Assembly (NCBI GenBank): GCA_902511425.1
Contig: CABXFE010000015.1
Location: forward strand, 1 to 32,088
Direction of reading: 5' to 3'
DNA: 32,088 nucleotides
Source: an uncultured SAR86 cluster bacterium
Lineage (GTDB): Bacteria; Pseudomonadota; Gammaproteobacteria; Magnimaribacterales; D2472
The notes below the pieces were generated by a model. That model searched no databases, had not been told where the DNA came from, and worked only from the letters and a program-made list of their open reading frames with translations. Numbering within the stretch: the first letter of the stretch is position 1; each line of letters begins with the position of its first letter. Below are positions 23,359 to 32,037 of the stretch, one piece after another. Made by a program: the position numbers and the translations under genes.

Positions 23359-24252
23359 TTAATTTACAGGGCCGACAATACTAGTAAGCACTGCTGTTAC
23401 AGATAAAATGGCAATAGCTACAAACATTTCAATTGAGATTGATTTGGATAATGTTTTTCTGCCATCATTATTTTTGAGCTGCGGGACTAATTTCAATTTA
23501 TGTGTAGCGGCTATCTTCATTACGCAAATCACTAACAACAATTTAACTAATATGGTTTGTCCATAATTAGTAAATAGCAGAGCATCTAATCCACCCACCA
23601 ACTGAATTGCCAATAATAAGCCAGCGATTAAGAGCAGACTTACCATGACACTAGCTTGTTTTCCAAACCTTTCCATCAATTGATAAAGCTTTTCGAATTC
23701 CAACTTATTGCAGGCTTTTTTAAGAGGGTAAAGGGCACCAAACCACCACGCCATTACAATGACATGCACCATTAATAGACCTTTTTCAAAGACCCCCATG
23801 ACGGAAACGTGTCCAGCCAAAGTAAATGAATAAGAAAGAAAAAATAGACATATGACAAGCACGGCGTTTAAGACATATTTAGTAAGCTTCCAAACACAAA
23901 ATTGAGAAGAAATTACTACTATCGCAACCCCAATCAGGCCAATCAAGCGCCATAGTGTGGTATCGCCTATTGACGAATCCCACATGATACTAATCATATC
24001 TAGGTCTAGCGCTCCTACTATTCCTTCTTCAACCATTGCGCCAGTGTTAGCAAAGAACCAAATTGCATTTGCTAGAAAAGCTATTAAGGCGGCAATAAGG
24101 GTTATCTGACTAAATGATCTTCTTTCTCCATTTTCCAAAGTATTACCGCCGTACACATTGCCAAAAAATGTATATCCAGCAATACAGGCAAAGCCAACGT
24201 AGAACGCAGTTTTCGTCAGCACTATGACCGTATTCCAGATATAAATTTCCAT
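23359..24252 (-). CDS. copD: CopD-family copper import/resistance membrane protein
   Basis: A 297-residue inner-membrane protein with about eight hydrophobic helices and the CopD layout. It has an N-terminal 'IYIWNTVIVLTKTAFYVGFACIAGY', 'LWRLIGLIGVAIV' near 135, the family 'LSYSFTLAGHVSVMG' (~167, with a likely copper-ligand His), then 'VHVIVMAWWFGALYPL' (~190, His and Trp), and 'GQTILVKLLLVICVMKIAATHKLKL' near 240. CopD works with periplasmic CopC, apparently moving copper into the cytoplasm or to a cuproenzyme. The copC gene lies directly upstream with a 19-base gap, so the pair is co-expressed as the last complete genes of the efflux operon. Confidence 0.9.
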   Translation of the reverse strand: MEIYIWNTVIVLTKTAFYVGFACIAGYTFFGNVYGGNTLENGERRSFSQITLIAALIAFLANAIWFFANTGAMVEEGIVGALDLDMISIMWDSSIGDTTLWRLIGLIGVAIVVISSQFCVWKLTKYVLNAVLVICLFFLSYSFTLAGHVSVMGVFEKGLLMVHVIVMAWWFGALYPLKKACNKLEFEKLYQLMERFGKQASVMVSLLLIAGLLLAIQLVGGLDALLFTNYGQTILVKLLLVICVMKIAATHKLKLVPQLKNNDGRKTLSKSISIEMFVAIAILSVTAVLTSIVGPVN

Positions 24253-24270
24253 AGTAATTACTCTACTTAA

Positions 24271-24618
24271 TTAATGAACCATGAAGCCAAAGTTGTCCTT
24301 CATCTTGTGACCATCTTTACCTAAGAAAGTGACATCTACGATGTAATTGGCTGGAGCCAACTGAGGTAGCTTCCATGAGAATTCACTGCTCGCTTCTTTT
24401 GAAGGTTGAAAGCCAAACTTTACTTTTTTTCCCTGCTTATTTTTTAACGATACTTTGACTAAACGCACTTCTTTACTGAACTTAAGTGTAAGTTCCTCTG
24501 GGGATGTCATTAACATTGCATTATCCGAAGGCGAACTTTTTTCAAGATTTACGTGTGCGAACACAGGGCTACTAATAACAACGCTGATTACCGCTAAGAT
24601 TTTGATTAATGCTTTCAT
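24271..24618 (-). CDS. copC: CopC periplasmic copper-binding protein
   Basis: A 115-residue precursor with a signal peptide ('LIKILAVISVVISSPVFA') whose cleavage before His would leave 'HVNLEKSSPSDNA' as the mature N-terminus. That gives the N-terminal His of the CopC Cu(II) site. The rest is the CopC beta-sandwich: 'LTLKFSKEVRLVKVSL' near 48 and the C-terminal 'GKDGHKMKDNFGFMVH', where Asp and His complete the Cu(II) site. There is no Met-rich Cu(I) loop, so it belongs to the single-Cu(II)-site type. Its gene is 33 bases after cusA and 19 before copD. It supplies copper to CopD or buffers periplasmic copper. Confidence 0.92.
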   Translation of the reverse strand: MKALIKILAVISVVISSPVFAHVNLEKSSPSDNAMLMTSPEELTLKFSKEVRLVKVSLKNKQGKKVKFGFQPSKEASSEFSWKLPQLAPANYIVDVTFLGKDGHKMKDNFGFMVH

Positions 24619-24650
24619 ATTTACCTCTTTTAAAATTTATGGTTTAACGA

Positions 24651-27600
24651 CTAAATTGTACTTTTTGATAACTCTTGATTAAAGAAATTTATTTCTCTCT
24701 TTTTAACAATTGAATAAATAGCAGGCAGTACAATGAGAGTTAGTAACACTGCACTCGTCATCCCACCGACCATAGGTGCTGCGATGCGACTCATGACCTC
24801 CGAACCAGTGCCTGTTCCATATAAAATAGGTAATAGACCGATGATGATTGTTGCCACGGTCATCATGACAGGGCGTACACGCAAACCAGCGCCATGTAAC
24901 AAGGCATCTTGATAATCTGCGTCAGAAATCTGTTCTGCTCGCTCGGTCGCTTTTTCCTTGAGATCTGTAAGAGCTTGATTCAAGTAAACCAGCATGATGA
25001 CTCCAATCTCTACGGCAACACCTGCTAGCGCAATAAAACCAACACCTACAGCGACGGAAAAATTAAATCCTTCCAAATACATTAGCCATAAGCCACCAAT
25101 CATTGCCATAGGTAATGTCACGACAATAATGGCTACTTCGCTAAACGAGCGGAAATTCAAATAGAGCAAGATCAAAATAATGGCTAGCGTTAAGGGCAAA
25201 ACAAATGTCAATTTTTCTTTTGCTCTTTCCATATATTCATACTGCCCAGCCCAAGAGATTGAGTAACCTGTTGGAATTTCTAGATTTTGCTCAAGGTACT
25301 CTTTAGCATTCTCTACATATGTCCCGACATCCACGCCTTCGATATCAATAAATGACCAGCCATTAATGCGAGCGTCTTCACTTTTTATTCCCGGAGCGCC
25401 ATTCTCAACACGGATATCTGCTACATCTCCCAATGCGATACGCTGATCATTCGGAGTAATAACAGGCAATCTAGCGAGTTGCTCAGGCGAATCTCTATAG
25501 TCTTGTGGATATCTTAAATTGACAGGGTAACGCTCTTGTCCCTCTACAGTTTGAGTGACATTCATGCCTCCAATAGCCGTCGATACCACCTGCTGAACAT
25601 CAGCAATATTTAACCCGAATCGACTCGCCTTTTCACGAGAAATATCTATCTTGATATAACGGCCGCCAGCTACACGCTCGGAATAAACCGATGCTGTTCC
25701 CTCTACCGCTGGTAACAATTGTTCAATTTGCTGACCTATTTCTTGAATCTTATCAAGGTCAGGTCCTGCTACCTTTATTCCAACAGGAGTTTTGATACCC
25801 GTCGCTAGCATATCTATCCGGGTTTTTATTGGCATCACCCAAGCATTTGTTAAGCCGGGTAATTTAACCAATTCATCAAATTCAGCTTTTAAACTTTCAG
25901 TGGTTACTCCGTCTCGCCACTGCTCTTGTGGTTTCAACTGAATGAATGTTTCAATCATTGTTAAAGGGGCAGGGTCAGTGGCGGTTTCAGCACGACCAAC
26001 TTTGCCAAAGACGGTCTCGACTTCAGGCACTGTGCGAAGTAACTTGTCCGTTTGTTGTAATAATTCGCGAGCTTTACCAATGGATATGCCGGGGTAAGTT
26101 GTTGGCATATACATCAGGTCACCTTCATCCAATGGCGGGATGAATTCACTACCAATCTTATTAACAGGCCAAAAACCCACGGCGGTAACCAATAACGCAA
26201 TTACAATGGTTGATTTAGGGAATTTCATAACCTGTCTTAACACAGGCATATACAGAGCGGTCAGTACGCGGTTCAATGGGTTTTTCTTTTCCGATATAAT
26301 CTTTCCACGAATAAAATATCCCATAAGAACGGGAACCAGAGTTATTGCCAATCCAGCGGATGCAGCCATCGCATAGGTTTTAGTGTATGCAAGAGGGGCA
26401 AACATTCTTCCTTCTTGAGCTTCTAGAATAAAGACTGGTAAGAATGACACTGTGATAATAAGTAGACTGAAAAACAATGCTGGACCAACTTCACTTGCAG
26501 CTTTAGCAACAATTTGCCAACGGTTTTCATCCGTCAATGGCACGCCCTTTTTATTAAGAGCTTCCATGTGCTTGTGCATATTTTCAATCATTACAATTGC
26601 ACCGTCCGTCATGGCTCCTATCGCTATTGCAATCCCACCTAATGACATAATATTGGCATTGATACCTTGCATGTACATGATGATAAAAGACACCAAAATT
26701 CCTAAAGGCAAGGTAATAACTGCGACAATGGAAGAACGTAGATGAAACAAAAATGCCGCACAAATTAGTGCAACCACAATTAGCTCTTCAATCAATTTAT
26801 CTGATAGATTGCTAACCGCTCGTTCAATTAACTTAGATCTGTCATAAACAGGAACAACTTCAACACCTTCAGGCAAAGAGGCTTTTAATGATTCAAGTTT
26901 TTCTTTTACACCGTCAATTGTTTGCTGTGCGTTTTCTCCAAAGCGCATTACCACGATGCCCCCAACAACTTCGCCTTCACCATTTAACTCCGCTATCCCT
27001 CGGCGCATCTGTGGACCCAATCCAACATCAGCTATATCGCCAATACGCAATGGCGTACCCTGCTCATTAACGCCTAACGGTATTTTTTCGATGTCACCAA
27101 CGGATTGAATATAGCCAGTGGCAGTTACCATGTACTCAGCTTCGGCCATTTCAACAACAGACGCACCTGTTTCTTGGTTACCTCTTTTCAGCGCCATTTG
27201 AACGTGAGTCAATGGTATACCGTAGGCTCGCAACTTATCTGGATCAACTTGAACTTGGTATTGTTTAACCATGCCACCAATTGCAGCGACCTCAGAAACT
27301 CCCGGAACCGTTTGAAGCTCGTATTTTAAAAACCAGTCTTGGATACTTCGCAACTGACTAAGATCATGATTACCAGATTTATCAGTGAGCGCATATATAT
27401 AAACCCAGCCCACACCTGTTGCATCAGGCCCTAGCTGTGGTTTTGCTGCATCTGGTAAACTCGAAGCAACTTGACTCAAATACTCCAACACACGACTCCT
27501 TGCCCAATAAAGGTCTGTGTCGTCGTCAAATATGATGTAGACATATGAGTCGCCAAAGAACGAATAACCTCGAACCGTTTGTGCTCCCGGTACTGAAAGC

Positions 27601-27818
27601 ATCGCAGTAGTTAAAGGAAAAGTTACTTGATCTTGTACTACCTGAGGTGCTTGTCCCGGATAACTCGTTTTGATAATTACTTGAACATCTGACAAGTCAG
27701 GAAGCGCATCGACAGGTGTATTTTTTAACGCAAATATTCCACCAAATGCGATGATAAGCGTGGTTAATAACACAAAGAAACGGTTACCCACTGACCATCT
27801 AATTATTGATTCAATCAT
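24651..27818 (-). CDS. cusA: CusA-type Cu(I)/Ag(I) RND efflux pump
   Basis: A full-length 1055-residue heavy-metal-efflux RND protein with twelve membrane helices and two large periplasmic loops. It starts 'MIESIIRWSVGNRFFVLL' and contains 'PVDALPDLSDVQVIIKT'. The helix-4 signature 'AIAIGAMTDGAIVMIENMHKH' has the GAM-D form of monovalent-metal (Cu/Ag) pumps rather than the DFGIIVDG form of zinc/cobalt/cadmium pumps. The Met in 'LMYMPTTYPG' and in 'KTRIDMLATGIKTP' fall where CusA has substrate-path methionines, by recall. A GGAAG ribosome site precedes the ATG, and cusB lies 14 bases upstream. With CusB and the TolC-type protein it spans both membranes and exports Cu(I)/Ag(I). Confidence 0.94.
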   Translation of the reverse strand: MIESIIRWSVGNRFFVLLTTLIIAFGGIFALKNTPVDALPDLSDVQVIIKTSYPGQAPQVVQDQVTFPLTTAMLSVPGAQTVRGYSFFGDSYVYIIFDDDTDLYWARSRVLEYLSQVASSLPDAAKPQLGPDATGVGWVYIYALTDKSGNHDLSQLRSIQDWFLKYELQTVPGVSEVAAIGGMVKQYQVQVDPDKLRAYGIPLTHVQMALKRGNQETGASVVEMAEAEYMVTATGYIQSVGDIEKIPLGVNEQGTPLRIGDIADVGLGPQMRRGIAELNGEGEVVGGIVVMRFGENAQQTIDGVKEKLESLKASLPEGVEVVPVYDRSKLIERAVSNLSDKLIEELIVVALICAAFLFHLRSSIVAVITLPLGILVSFIIMYMQGINANIMSLGGIAIAIGAMTDGAIVMIENMHKHMEALNKKGVPLTDENRWQIVAKAASEVGPALFFSLLIITVSFLPVFILEAQEGRMFAPLAYTKTYAMAASAGLAITLVPVLMGYFIRGKIISEKKNPLNRVLTALYMPVLRQVMKFPKSTIVIALLVTAVGFWPVNKIGSEFIPPLDEGDLMYMPTTYPGISIGKARELLQQTDKLLRTVPEVETVFGKVGRAETATDPAPLTMIETFIQLKPQEQWRDGVTTESLKAEFDELVKLPGLTNAWVMPIKTRIDMLATGIKTPVGIKVAGPDLDKIQEIGQQIEQLLPAVEGTASVYSERVAGGRYIKIDISREKASRFGLNIADVQQVVSTAIGGMNVTQTVEGQERYPVNLRYPQDYRDSPEQLARLPVITPNDQRIALGDVADIRVENGAPGIKSEDARINGWSFIDIEGVDVGTYVENAKEYLEQNLEIPTGYSISWAGQYEYMERAKEKLTFVLPLTLAIILILLYLNFRSFSEVAIIVVTLPMAMIGGLWLMYLEGFNFSVAVGVGFIALAGVAVEIGVIMLVYLNQALTDLKEKATERAEQISDADYQDALLHGAGLRVRPVMMTVATIIIGLLPILYGTGTGSEVMSRIAAPMVGGMTSAVLLTLIVLPAIYSIVKKREINFFNQELSKSTI

Positions 27819-27832
27819 TATTTTCTTCCTAT

Positions 27833-29587
27833 TTAATGGTTCGAATGATCGACAACAGCTTTCTGTTCATGATTTGTCTCATGTTCGTCGCTGTTTTTTT
27901 CATTTGCTTCAAGGGAAATTTCAGTGATAACCAATTCATCTCTCACTTCAAACGTGAAAGTGACGTTGTCACCAACATTAAAGTCAGCTATTTCTATATT
28001 TTCCGCGACGATAAAATCCATCGTCGCAGCAGGTCTATCCCACTTCTCTATTGGGCCTTGACTAATATTGAAAGTGCGATTGCCTAAGGTTATTTCATTA
28101 ATTAAACCTGAGACTGTTGCAGAGGATACTTCTGGCTGACTCATGATATGAATACCAGTTACTTCATATCCACTATCTTCGGTTTTAGACACCTCGAAGT
28201 GTAAAGATTGACCTGACTTTAAAGAGTCAACATCAACATTCTCAGCCACATTAAAGTCCATTGTCATTTCCGGCCAATCCCAAGCTTCAGCCGGGCCATG
28301 TGTAATATTGACCATACGATGTCCTGTCATGACGCTGTTTACTTCACCTTGCATCCAGATAGAGTTCGGCACCTCATCATGTGTCATACGCTTAAAGTCT
28401 GATGACTTACTTGATTCCGAATCAATTAGGAATTGAGCAGACGTAACAACAACATCATCTTCATTTAAACCGCTCAGAATCTCGATACTATCTTTATCAA
28501 CTCGACCAATAGTTACCTCAATTGATTTAAACTGTCCGTCACCTAAGGCGAGGACGACTCTGTCTTGCTTGCCTGTGCGTATGACCGCTTCTTTAGGAAC
28601 AATAATCGCACTGTCGGCTTGATTCGCATGGATCGAAACTTGTGCGAACATATTGGGCTTTAATTGAAAATCAGGATTACCAAATTTCAAGCGAACTCTA
28701 AGTGTGCGAGTTTTACTGTTTAATGCTGGGTAAACATAGTCAACCACACCTGTCCAATCTTCTCCGGGCAAGTAGTCTAGAGTCATCGATACTGGCAACC
28801 CTTCTTTGATAAGCGCTGCATCTCGTTCAAACACTTCAGCCTCTACCCATACTTGGTCAAGTTTGCCGATACTAAGCAAAGTATCTCCCGGTTTCACATA
28901 GAAACCTTCTCGTATCTTTAACCCATCTACAACACCTGCTTGAGGCGAATAAAAGGTAATTGTTTGTTGAACTTTTTTTGTTTGCTCTAGTTCTTTAATC
29001 AAGCCTGCTGAAAGTTGTAAGGCTTTAAGACGATCTTTAGCTGCCGTAACTAACGAGCCGTTATTGCGCTTTAAGGCGATTAACAATTCTTCTTGAGCAT
29101 TAACTAACTGGGGAGAATATAAGCTGTAAAGGGGTTGACCTTTTTCTACAGGGTCACCCTCAGCCTTAACGTATAGTTTTTCGATCCAGCCATCAACACG
29201 TGGGTGGATATGAATTAGTTTATCTTCGTCATATTGTACATAACCCACCGTAGAGATTTCAGTGTGCATATTTTCTAGCTCAACAGGTGCGGTACGAACA
29301 CCAAGATTATTCACCACATGAGGAGCGACCCTAACAGCACCGGGGCCGAAGTCATCAGTTGATGATTCATCTTCATACACAGGAATTAAGTCCATCCCCA
29401 TAGGAGATTTACCGGGCTTGTCCCGGCGGTAGTTAGAATCCATCGGGGCAACCCAATAAAGCGGCTTTTTCTCTTCAGAATTTGTTTTCGGTCCTTCAGA
29501 GTTAGGATTTAGGAATAAACCCAATATCCCAGCACCTATTGCTGCACCAATGATGATCGCGATAATTATTTTTGTATTAGATGACAT
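27833..29587 (-). CDS. cusB: CusB-type adaptor with two C-terminal CusF-like domains
   Basis: A 584-residue membrane-fusion protein, clearly longer than E. coli CusB (about 400). An N-terminal anchor ('IIIAIIIGAAIGAGILGLFL') is followed by a heavy-metal-binding domain 'YWVAPMDSNYRRDKPGKSPMGMDLIPVY' (~44-71). The hairpin/lipoyl/barrel body follows ('GYVQYDEDKLIHIHPRVDGWIEKLYV', 'LYSLYSPQLVNAQEELL', 'VPKEAVIRTG'). Then come two CusF-type OB folds. The first has 'ITHGPAEAWDWPEMTM' with the His, Trp and two Met Cu(I) ligands. The second reads 'ISQGPIEKWDRPAATM', with three of the four ligands replaced. It ends in a His-rich tail ('DEHETNHEQKAVVDHSNH'). No free cusF gene is seen, so the fused domain probably delivers copper to the pump. 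Confidence 0.93.
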   Translation of the reverse strand: MSSNTKIIIAIIIGAAIGAGILGLFLNPNSEGPKTNSEEKKPLYWVAPMDSNYRRDKPGKSPMGMDLIPVYEDESSTDDFGPGAVRVAPHVVNNLGVRTAPVELENMHTEISTVGYVQYDEDKLIHIHPRVDGWIEKLYVKAEGDPVEKGQPLYSLYSPQLVNAQEELLIALKRNNGSLVTAAKDRLKALQLSAGLIKELEQTKKVQQTITFYSPQAGVVDGLKIREGFYVKPGDTLLSIGKLDQVWVEAEVFERDAALIKEGLPVSMTLDYLPGEDWTGVVDYVYPALNSKTRTLRVRLKFGNPDFQLKPNMFAQVSIHANQADSAIIVPKEAVIRTGKQDRVVLALGDGQFKSIEVTIGRVDKDSIEILSGLNEDDVVVTSAQFLIDSESSKSSDFKRMTHDEVPNSIWMQGEVNSVMTGHRMVNITHGPAEAWDWPEMTMDFNVAENVDVDSLKSGQSLHFEVSKTEDSGYEVTGIHIMSQPEVSSATVSGLINEITLGNRTFNISQGPIEKWDRPAATMDFIVAENIEIADFNVGDNVTFTFEVRDELVITEISLEANEKNSDEHETNHEQKAVVDHSNH

Positions 29588-30972
29588 TATTTCTCTCCGA
29601 ATTTACCAGTGTGTGCGGGTGCTGATTTTGAATGTGACTGTGCGAAGAAATAATTGATACGAGTTACTGTTTTCAATGCATCAACATCTATTTTTAGTGC
29701 GGAAATTCTGGCATTAAGCATTGCGATTCTAGCTCGAACAACTTCAGAAAAATCACCATCATCGTTGGTATAAGCAGTCAACGAAGCTTCTGCGTGGTCG
29801 TGGGTTTGCGTAAGCAATTGTTCTTTATATATTGACTGCCTTTCTGATAGTCTTTTCAGCTGCCTTAGCTCTTTTTCAATTTCGCTAATCATTTGTTTTG
29901 TTAACAGCAATTTCTCTGTTCTGACAGCTTCTGTTTCCGCGATTGATGCGGCAACTTGTTTATCTTGTCTATTTTTTGTGAATAACGGTAAATCAAACGT
30001 CACACCAACAGAAAACAAGTCTGCTCTATTATCTCCTGATGGCATATCATCACGATAGGCATAGCTGGCGTTTACTCCCCACTGGGGCTTATATTGTTGT
30101 TTGGCTATATCAACAGCTGTTTCAGTCACTTTTTTCTGAACATCAATTGAGCGAATCGCAGGGTGATTTTCTAATTCTAATGCCAGAGCATTTCGCGAAT
30201 AATGAGCCTTCTTTAAAAATGCGGGGGTTTGCAATCGAATTTCAGGTAGAGTTTCTGAGACATTGAATGCCATTGGTTGCGCGTCAAAATCAAACGTTTT
30301 TTCATAGTTACTGTCATCATAAAGATGAAGCCATTCGTTTAGACGAGCAATTGAGGTTTCTAATTTTTGCCTCTGGACTGTCAACCTATCTTCCAATTGA
30401 ACGATTTCTAGTTGTGCTCGAATGACATCTTGTTGTCTTGTTTTTCCAATCACATTTGAGTAACTGGCTTTTGCTATCTCCGCCATCTGCTCAAATAGTT
30501 CCCAATCGTTCTCGATTAACTTAATGGTTTGTTGCGCTAGAAAAGCGTCTAACCAAAGTTGGGAAACTTCACTTTTCAATTTCGCCTTACGATTTTCGCG
30601 TAACAGCGGGTATTTAGTTGATTCGATTTTTAGCTGTTGTCGTTTGAGTTCCAAACTATCTCCTCTAGGAAACATTTGAGAAACTCCAACTTTAAATTGA
30701 GTCATACCTTCCTGATCTAAGTTCCATGTATCTGTTGGTAAATTCATCATGCCCACAGACATAATAGGGTCAGGCAATGTTCCAGAAGCTATACTGTTAT
30801 ACTCAACAGCTTGCTGTTTCAACTTGCTGCCGTGCAGCCAAGGGTCATTTTGCTGTGCTAATGCTATCGCCTGATCAAGTGAAATGATCTTTTCTGCTTG
30901 GGCATAAAATGCAGAAAATCCGATCATTAAACTAACAGTAATCTTTAACAGACTTGGAATTCCAAATTTCAT
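29587..30972 (-). CDS. cusC: TolC-family outer-membrane efflux channel (CusC-like)
   Basis: A 461-residue outer-membrane factor. A signal peptide ends near 'AFYAQA' and the mature protein begins 'EKIISLDQAIALAQQNDPWL', the standard first helix of TolC repeats. 'GTLPDPIMSVGMMNLP' and 'KVGVSQMFPRGDSLELKRQQL' complete repeat one; the second repeat includes 'VSYAYRDDMP'-like strand sequence and 'FSVGVTFDLPLFTKNRQDKQVAAS' near 320. There is no Cys after the signal peptide, so unlike E. coli CusC it is not a lipoprotein. The ATG overlaps the DUF411 stop and its stop overlaps the cusB ATG, each by one base, so the three genes are tightly coupled. Confidence 0.9.
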   Translation of the reverse strand: MKFGIPSLLKITVSLMIGFSAFYAQAEKIISLDQAIALAQQNDPWLHGSKLKQQAVEYNSIASGTLPDPIMSVGMMNLPTDTWNLDQEGMTQFKVGVSQMFPRGDSLELKRQQLKIESTKYPLLRENRKAKLKSEVSQLWLDAFLAQQTIKLIENDWELFEQMAEIAKASYSNVIGKTRQQDVIRAQLEIVQLEDRLTVQRQKLETSIARLNEWLHLYDDSNYEKTFDFDAQPMAFNVSETLPEIRLQTPAFLKKAHYSRNALALELENHPAIRSIDVQKKVTETAVDIAKQQYKPQWGVNASYAYRDDMPSGDNRADLFSVGVTFDLPLFTKNRQDKQVAASIAETEAVRTEKLLLTKQMISEIEKELRQLKRLSERQSIYKEQLLTQTHDHAEASLTAYTNDDGDFSEVVRARIAMLNARISALKIDVDALKTVTRINYFFAQSHSKSAPAHTGKFGEK

Positions 30973-31469
30973 TAGAATTGCTCCTCATAGGTTTTCACCT
31001 CTGCATACACTTCGCTAGTACCATCTTTAAATAGAATCAACACGTTATAAGGCATAAAACGTTCACCTACTTCCATCCCCGGAGAGCCAACAGGCATCGC
31101 TGGGACTGACAAACCAATGGCGTTGTTGTGTTTTTCAGCTAAAAATTGTTTTATGAATTTGGCAGGCACATGCCCTTCAAACGCAAAGCCATTTCTAGTA
31201 ACGGCTGTATGACAAGAGCGATAATTAGGTTTGATACCGTACTTAGTTTTTATATTGGAGATGTTGCGGTAATCTTTGGAGTGCGCAATCACCCCTTCAT
31301 CTTCAATATGGGTTATCCACTTTTTGCAACATCCACAAGTCGGAGTTTTGTAAACTAATAACTCGATTAGCTTTGCTTCGACATGACTTTCATGATTATG
31401 CTCGGTAGCGTGAGTAAACGCTGGTATTAGCAGTATAGCTACCGCTAACTTAAAAAATAATTTGATCAT
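30972..31469 (-). CDS. DUF411 periplasmic metal-binding protein
   Basis: A 165-residue secreted protein: a signal peptide ('KLFFKLAVAILLIPAFTHA'), a short His-containing linker ('TEHNHESHVEA') and a DUF411 domain. The domain has the thioredoxin-like 'VYKTPTCGCCKKWITHIED' (~38-56) with three cysteines for copper, 'IKPNYRSCHTAV' with a further Cys-His, and 'GHVPAKFIKQFL' / 'LSVPAMPVGSPGMEVG'. DUF411 proteins are found in copper and silver resistance clusters and are thought to bind Cu(I) in the periplasm. It lies upstream of the TolC-type gene with a one-base overlap. The 105-base gap before it contains hairpins but no clear promoter. Confidence 0.88.
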   Translation of the reverse strand: MIKLFFKLAVAILLIPAFTHATEHNHESHVEAKLIELLVYKTPTCGCCKKWITHIEDEGVIAHSKDYRNISNIKTKYGIKPNYRSCHTAVTRNGFAFEGHVPAKFIKQFLAEKHNNAIGLSVPAMPVGSPGMEVGERFMPYNVLILFKDGTSEVYAEVKTYEEQF

Positions 31470-31574
31470 TTTGCCCCCCCAGACAATGCTGGATAAAATA
31501 TAGGCGCAATAGCGCTTAATTAATTAACAAGAAAAGTTATTCTGTGCGTAAATTTTGGACGCACTAACCCTGTG
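31470..31574. other. Intercistronic spacer with hairpins
   Basis: The 105-base gap between the Met/His-rich gene and the DUF411 gene contains GTGCGT-N9-ACGCAC (31544-31564), a perfect six-base stem without a T-run. It also has GCGC-AATA-GCGC (31504-31515) and the palindrome TTAATTAATTAA. These could tune the ratio of the first, very small product to the pump genes by mRNA processing or attenuation. No promoter is evident. Confidence 0.35.
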
Positions 31575-31952
31575 TTAGGCAAATATTGGTGGACGGAAAA
31601 GGGAAGTAGACATTGACTTTGGGTGTTCAGCGCCTTGGTTCACTATAGCTTCAGTAAAGCCCAAAATATCAGGTGAACCATTGTTTGAATTCAAAAATGT
31701 GACTGATGTACATGCATTTGCAGGACAAATACAGTCTACGTCGCAGCAGTCTTTTGAACTTGAAGCACTAGCCTTCATATCACCATGTTCCATACCTTCA
31801 TGAGACTTCATTGAAGAGTGTTCCATAGTCATATGAGATTGATGAGAATCTGCCGACATTTCACAAGACATAGATGTATAAGCCAATGCTTGCCCAACAA
31901 AGGCATTAAGCATGGCAACAACAACTAAGACTTTTGAAAGTGGTTTAAACAT
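31575..31952 (-). CDS. Secreted Met/His/Cys-rich putative copper-binding protein
   Basis: A 125-residue precursor and first gene of the copper operon. A signal peptide ('VLVVVAMLNAFVGQALA') is followed by a low-complexity metal-binding run 'SHQSHMTMEHSSMKSHEGMEHGDMK' region (~37-60) made of His-x-x-Met and Met-x-His units. A Cys-rich patch 'CCDVDCICPANAC' (~69-81) follows, and the tail ends 'SLFRPPIFA'. I do not recognise a named family with confidence. The composition suits binding of Cu(I)/Ag(I) in the periplasm, or a leader-type sensor. A strong promoter sits just upstream, so it should be the most highly made product of the operon. Confidence 0.72.
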   Translation of the reverse strand: MFKPLSKVLVVVAMLNAFVGQALAYTSMSCEMSADSHQSHMTMEHSSMKSHEGMEHGDMKASASSSKDCCDVDCICPANACTSVTFLNSNNGSPDILGFTEAIVNQGAEHPKSMSTSLFRPPIFA

Positions 31953-31972
31953 ACAGTTCTCTTAAAAATACC

Positions 31973-32006
31973 TTATCATGATAATCTAAACTTGTGTTTG
32001 TGTAAA
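31973..32006 (-). promoter_or_regulatory. Sigma70-like promoter of copper operon with palindrome over -10
   Basis: The minus strand carries TTTACA (32006-32001), a 17-base spacer and TATCAT (31983-31978), each one base off consensus at the ideal spacing. The -10 is overlapped by the perfect 12-base palindrome TTATCATGATAA (31973-31984), a possible operator. A CueR/MerR promoter would usually have a 19-base spacer, so regulation of another type is suggested. No regulator gene is in the window. Confidence 0.58.
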
Positions 32007-32011
32007 TATAG

Positions 32012-32037
32012 AAAAAGGGCTTTATTGCCCTTTTTTT
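32012..32037. terminator. Bidirectional rho-independent terminator
   Basis: AAAAAGGGC-TTTATT-GCCCTTTTT forms a nine-base perfect stem with a six-base loop, with T-runs following on both strands. On the minus strand it comes right after the stop codon of the right-edge gene, so it ends that transcript before the copper promoter begins. Confidence 0.85.

Noticed and set aside
24651-27818. CzcA-type zinc/cobalt/cadmium pump
   Set aside because: The helix-4 motif has GAM-D rather than DFGIIVDG, and neighbours are copC, copD, DUF411 and CusF domains, all copper/silver linked.
27806-28087. 93-aa plus-strand ORF in cusB
   Set aside because: Antisense to the CusF-like domains and His-rich tail; a shadow.
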